Shown here one piece after another: positions 61,827-64,000 of a DNA stretch of 64,000 nucleotides (positions are counted from its first letter, which is position 1; every line of letters begins with the position of its first letter). Origin of the DNA: Anaerolineales bacterium (GTDB lineage Bacteria > Chloroflexota > Anaerolineae > Anaerolineales > Villigracilaceae); assembly GCA_026928255.1 (NCBI GenBank), contig JAIXKJ010000001.1:434001-498000 (forward strand), read 5' to 3'. Both the position numbers and the translations under genes were made by a program. Under the pieces are notes generated by a model. The model had not been told where the DNA came from and searched no databases. It saw only the letters and a program-made list of their open reading frames with translations.

Positions 61827-62678
61827 ATGACCGAAAATTTCTCTTTGGACGAACAACGTCAAAAAGCGCGACAATTTTTTGAAGCGCACCGCGCGCCGCA
61901 GGTTTTGGTTTTGGCGAACGCTTGGGATGCGGCTTCGGCGAAAATGTTTGAAGTCTGCGGCTTTCGCGCCGTCGCTACGACAAGCGCGGGAGTCGCCAAC
62001 TCCTACGGCTACCCCGACGGCGAAAAGATGAGCCGCGCCGAAACGCTGGACGTTGTGCGCCGCATCGCGCGCGCGGTGGACGTCCCCGTTACGGCGGACA
62101 TGGAAGCGGGCTTTGGGTCAACGTCCGACGAAGTCGCCGAAACCGCGCGTCTGGTTTTGGAGGCGGGCGCTGTCGGCTTGAACTTGGAAGACGGAACAGA
62201 CGACGACGCGCGTCCGCTCTTGGCGATTGACGAGCAAGTCGAACGCATCAAAGCCGTCAAACGCGCGGCGGAAAACTTCGGCGTTCCCTTGCTGCTCAAC
62301 GCCCGCGTGGATGTGTACGAAAAATTTGGCGCGGACGTCAACGACCGTTTAGCGCAAACCGTCGAACGCGCCAAAGCCTACCTCGAAGCGGGCGCCGATT
62401 GCGTCTTCCCGATTGCGATGGACGACAAAGACGAAATCGCCGAACTCGTTCGCGCGACGAACAACGCGCCGATTAACATCCTCGCGCGGCACGGCAGCCT
62501 GCCTGTGTCGGCGTTGGAGAAGTTAGGAGTGGCGCGAATCAGTTTCGGGTCGATTCCGATGCGGGCGACGATGGCGACCGTCAAACAGATCGCGCAAGAA
62601 ATCCAAGAGCGCGGAACGTACAACTTCGCGCAAGGCATTCCGACTTATACCGAGTTGAACAACTACTTCAAAAAATAG
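61827..62678 (+). CDS. Isocitrate lyase/PEP mutase-superfamily enzyme
   Basis: 283 residues, TIM barrel. LVLANAWDAASAKMFEVCGF, TSAGVANSYGYPDGE, PVTADMEAGFGSTSDE and VGLNLEDGTDDDA are the family's active-site segments (Mg-binding Asp and Glu). The isocitrate-lyase loop KKCGH is absent, so it belongs with PEP mutase, oxaloacetase, 2-methylisocitrate lyase-like or carboxyvinyl-carboxyphosphonate mutase types. Exact reaction unknown. Starts 14 bases after the oxidoreductase; 9 bases later the selenoprotein candidate begins. Confidence 0.9.
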   Translation: MTENFSLDEQRQKARQFFEAHRAPQVLVLANAWDAASAKMFEVCGFRAVATTSAGVANSYGYPDGEKMSRAETLDVVRRIARAVDVPVTADMEAGFGSTSDEVAETARLVLEAGAVGLNLEDGTDDDARPLLAIDEQVERIKAVKRAAENFGVPLLLNARVDVYEKFGADVNDRLAQTVERAKAYLEAGADCVFPIAMDDKDEIAELVRATNNAPINILARHGSLPVSALEKLGVARISFGSIPMRATMATVKQIAQEIQERGTYNFAQGIPTYTELNNYFKK

Positions 62679-62687
62679 GAGAAAACT

Positions 62688-63359
62688 ATGACTGAAAAAA
62701 TTCCTGAAATTTGGGAATGGGCGGAATATTACTGACCGTGGTGCTACGTTGCGGCCGTGCGCCTGCATAAAATGGCCCCCGAATACGAAGGGCGCGTGCG
62801 TTTGGTAGAGAAGGCTTTTCCGCTGGAAGTCTACGGCGGCGGCGGGCCTCCGCGCGCGATCTTAGAACAGGAGATTTGGCTGGCGGCGCTTCAAGAGCCG
62901 GACGCCGTCTTCAAGCCTTTCTCTGACGATTTCCCGACAACCACGCTGCCCGCTTTTGACGCGGCTTGGTGCGCCGCGCAACAAGGCGAGCAAATTGGGC
63001 GCGATTTTGATTTGCGAATCCGCCGCGCATTTTTTGCGGAAGGGCGTAACATCGGCAAGCGCGAGGTGATGCTTGAACTCGCCCGCGAAGCGGGATTGGA
63101 TATGGACGACTTTGCGCGGCGCTTCAACAGCGACGAGCCGCGCGCCGCCGTGCTTGCGGAAGGCAAACTGGGCAAAGAGCAATTTGGCGTGCGCGGCACG
63201 CCGACGGTGATGCTCGACAACGGCAAGAAAATGCGGCATAAAATGGCTTATCCCGCTTTTGAAAATGACTTGGTCGTTTCAGTAGGCAAGTTGCCTTGTT
63301 GCGGCGAAGGCTGTTACGAAGCCACCCGCGAGTTGTTTGAAAAAGCGTTAGGAAATTAA
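62688..63359 (+). CDS. Probable selenoprotein: DsbA/FrnE-family thioredoxin-fold oxidoreductase with UPWC active site
   Basis: Starts at ATG 62688 after AGGAGA. The frame is open to the TAA at 63359 except for one TGA at codon 16 (62733-62735). Reading TGA as selenocysteine (U) gives AEYYUPWCYVAAVRLHKM, exactly the DsbA-family active site CPWC with Sec in place of the first Cys. The remaining 207 residues are a complete DsbA-like protein, with the helical insertion and the cis-Pro segment FGVRGTPTVMLDNG. The C-terminus adds LPCCGEGCYE. A SECIS-like hairpin follows the TGA. Product 223 residues including Sec. The alternative, a nonsense mutation of a Cys codon, is less likely because the rest is intact. 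An annotation pipeline would start it at 62757 and lose the active site. Confidence 0.85.
62740..62763 (+). promoter_or_regulatory. Candidate bacterial SECIS hairpin
   Basis: GGTGC (62740-62744) pairs with GCGCC (62759-62763), bulged T at 62745, ACG (62746-62748) pairs with CGT (62756-62758), seven-base loop TTGCGGC containing GG. It lies inside the coding sequence directly after the TGA. Its bulged U and G-containing apical loop resemble the E. coli fdhF element bound by SelB. The short distance from TGA to loop (13 bases) is near the lower limit. Confidence 0.5.
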
Positions 63360-63387
63360 AACAAGAAGGATAAAAAAGAAGGTAAAA

Positions 63388-63870
63388 ATGCAACCTCGAT
63401 TGAATTACTCGAAGATTGCCCCCAACGGGGCGGACGGTTTAGCGCAACAGGAAAAATATATCCACAGTTGCGGATTAGAAGAAAGCCTGATCGAATTGGT
63501 GAAACTGCGCGCCTCGCAACTCAACGGCTGCGCTTACTGCATTGACATGCACACCAAAGACGCGCGTTCCAACGGCGAGAGCGAACAGCGTTTGTACGCC
63601 GTCAGCGCTTGGCACGAAGCGCCGTTCTTCACCGACCGCGAACGCGCCGCGCTGGAATGGACCGAAGCGGTTACGCTCGTCAGCCAAGACCATGTCCCCG
63701 ACGCGGTTTACGAATCGGTCAGCAAGCATTTCACCGAAAAGGAATTGGTGGATTTGACCTTCGCCGTCATCGCCATTAACAGTTGGAATCGCCTCGCGGT
63801 CAGTTTCCGCTCGACGGCGGGGACGTATAAACCCAATCATCCGACGACGAAAAAAGAAGCGCCGAAGTAA
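63388..63870 (+). CDS. Carboxymuconolactone decarboxylase/AhpD-family protein
   Basis: 160 residues, helical CMD/AhpD fold. The redox pair is in RASQLNGCAYCIDMHTKDAR (CAYC followed by the His of the family proton relay). Such proteins are peroxidase or thiol-disulfide enzymes dependent on lipoyl or thioredoxin-like partners. It lies 28 bases after the selenoprotein candidate, with AAGG before the ATG, and the pair suggests a shared antioxidant or disulfide role. Confidence 0.92.
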   Translation: MQPRLNYSKIAPNGADGLAQQEKYIHSCGLEESLIELVKLRASQLNGCAYCIDMHTKDARSNGESEQRLYAVSAWHEAPFFTDRERAALEWTEAVTLVSQDHVPDAVYESVSKHFTEKELVDLTFAVIAINSWNRLAVSFRSTAGTYKPNHPTTKKEAPK

Positions 63871-63879
63871 GAGCTTGAC

Positions 63880-64000
63880 GTGTCTGTTCGCGCCTTTTTT
63901 ACGCTGAACCCTTCTCCGCCCTTTCGGCTGGATTTAACCGCTTGGGCGCTTCGTCGCCGCGCGGATAACATCTTCGACCGTTGGGACGGTAGAGTCTATC
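63880..64000 (+). CDS. Probable DNA-3-methyladenine glycosylase-like protein (5' end only)
   Basis: Starts at a GTG 9 bases after the CMD stop and runs off the window (40 residues). The visible part (FFTLNPSPPFRLDLTAWALR and DNIFDRWDGRVY) resembles the N-terminal domain of AlkA-type base-excision glycosylases. The identification rests on the N-terminus only. Confidence 0.5.
   Translation, partial: MSVRAFFTLNPSPPFRLDLTAWALRRRADNIFDRWDGRVY

Noticed and set aside
62688..63359. DsbA-like gene as a pseudogene or as a shorter gene starting at 62757
   Set aside because: The TGA falls exactly on the active-site Cys, a ribosome site precedes ATG 62688, and everything else is intact. A start at 62757 would remove the active site.

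Overview
The window looks like chromosomal DNA of a bacterium, most probably a Chloroflexota (Anaerolineae-like) lineage. This is an inference from gene content: a Thr/Pro-rich lipoprotein style with NBR1-type Ig domains, an M29 aminopeptidase, a PurL with PurS-like N-terminal modules, a cobalamin-independent MetE, a roadblock protein and an amino-sugar ABC cluster. No rRNA or species marker is present. About 55 protein genes, two tRNA genes, several clear terminators and promoters (TTGACT/A - 16 or 17 nt - TATACT/TAAAAT/TATTAT) and several repeat elements can be supported.

Layout. 1-8.7 kb: the 5' part of purL, an M29 peptidase unit, a multi-membrane-span histidine kinase, and a divergent GH13 protein with a 100-residue lysine-rich tail. 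8.7-12.3 kb: a very short promoter/micro-ORF/terminator unit, a SWIM zinc-finger mini-protein, a Tat-exported L,D-transpeptidase, an orphan beta-class DNA methyltransferase and a response regulator whose receiver has lost its phospho-acceptor. 12.3-24.4 kb is housekeeping: rlmN (with a palindromic repeat inserted in frame), an NBR1-Ig protein, a HAD phosphatase, clpP-tig, tRNA-Leu, tRNA-His beside hisS, a methyltransferase, a LmbE deacetylase, a GNAT, a CheY and sucCD. 24.4-36.8 kb: uvrB, mfd-pth, a roadblock protein, pyrG and glgA-malQ, which with the GH13 protein form a small glycogen/alpha-glucan set.

37-44.4 kb is an accessory island: a type I restriction-modification operon (hsdR, hsdM, hsdS) interrupted between hsdR and hsdM by an IS200/REP-associated (RAYT-like) transposase gene. 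The three non-coding stretches of the island hold 17 intact 15-base hairpins of the form GACC-NN-NNN-NN-GGTC. The variable stem bases always change in compensating pairs, and some hairpins sit in 19-, 49- and 94-base tandem arrays. hsdS has AT-rich target-recognition domains set between GC-richer conserved parts, as expected for swapped specificity cassettes.

44.4-54.5 kb: a Mn transporter with its DtxR/MntR-type regulator and a candidate operator, then a cluster that reads as amino-sugar import and breakdown (ROK repressor with promoter and operator, ROK-like kinase, PIG-L deacetylase, lipoprotein binding protein, two permeases, SIS-domain isomerase). 54.5-57.2 kb: a D-Ala-D-Ala-ligase-like ATP-grasp protein, then a DUF47/PhoU-like protein and a PiT phosphate transporter. 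At 58.0 kb lies a 131-base MITE-like element with 10-base terminal inverted repeats and a 9-base target duplication, just upstream of metE.

The right end (60.6-63.9 kb) is a redox cluster: an FAD oxidoreductase, a PEP-mutase/ICL-family enzyme, a DsbA-family protein and an AhpD/CMD protein with CAYC. In the DsbA-family gene an in-frame TGA replaces the first Cys of the CPWC active site (UPWC) and is followed by a SECIS-like hairpin, so it is probably a selenoprotein. This gene and the RAYT/hairpin/type I RM island are the two most interesting items in the window.
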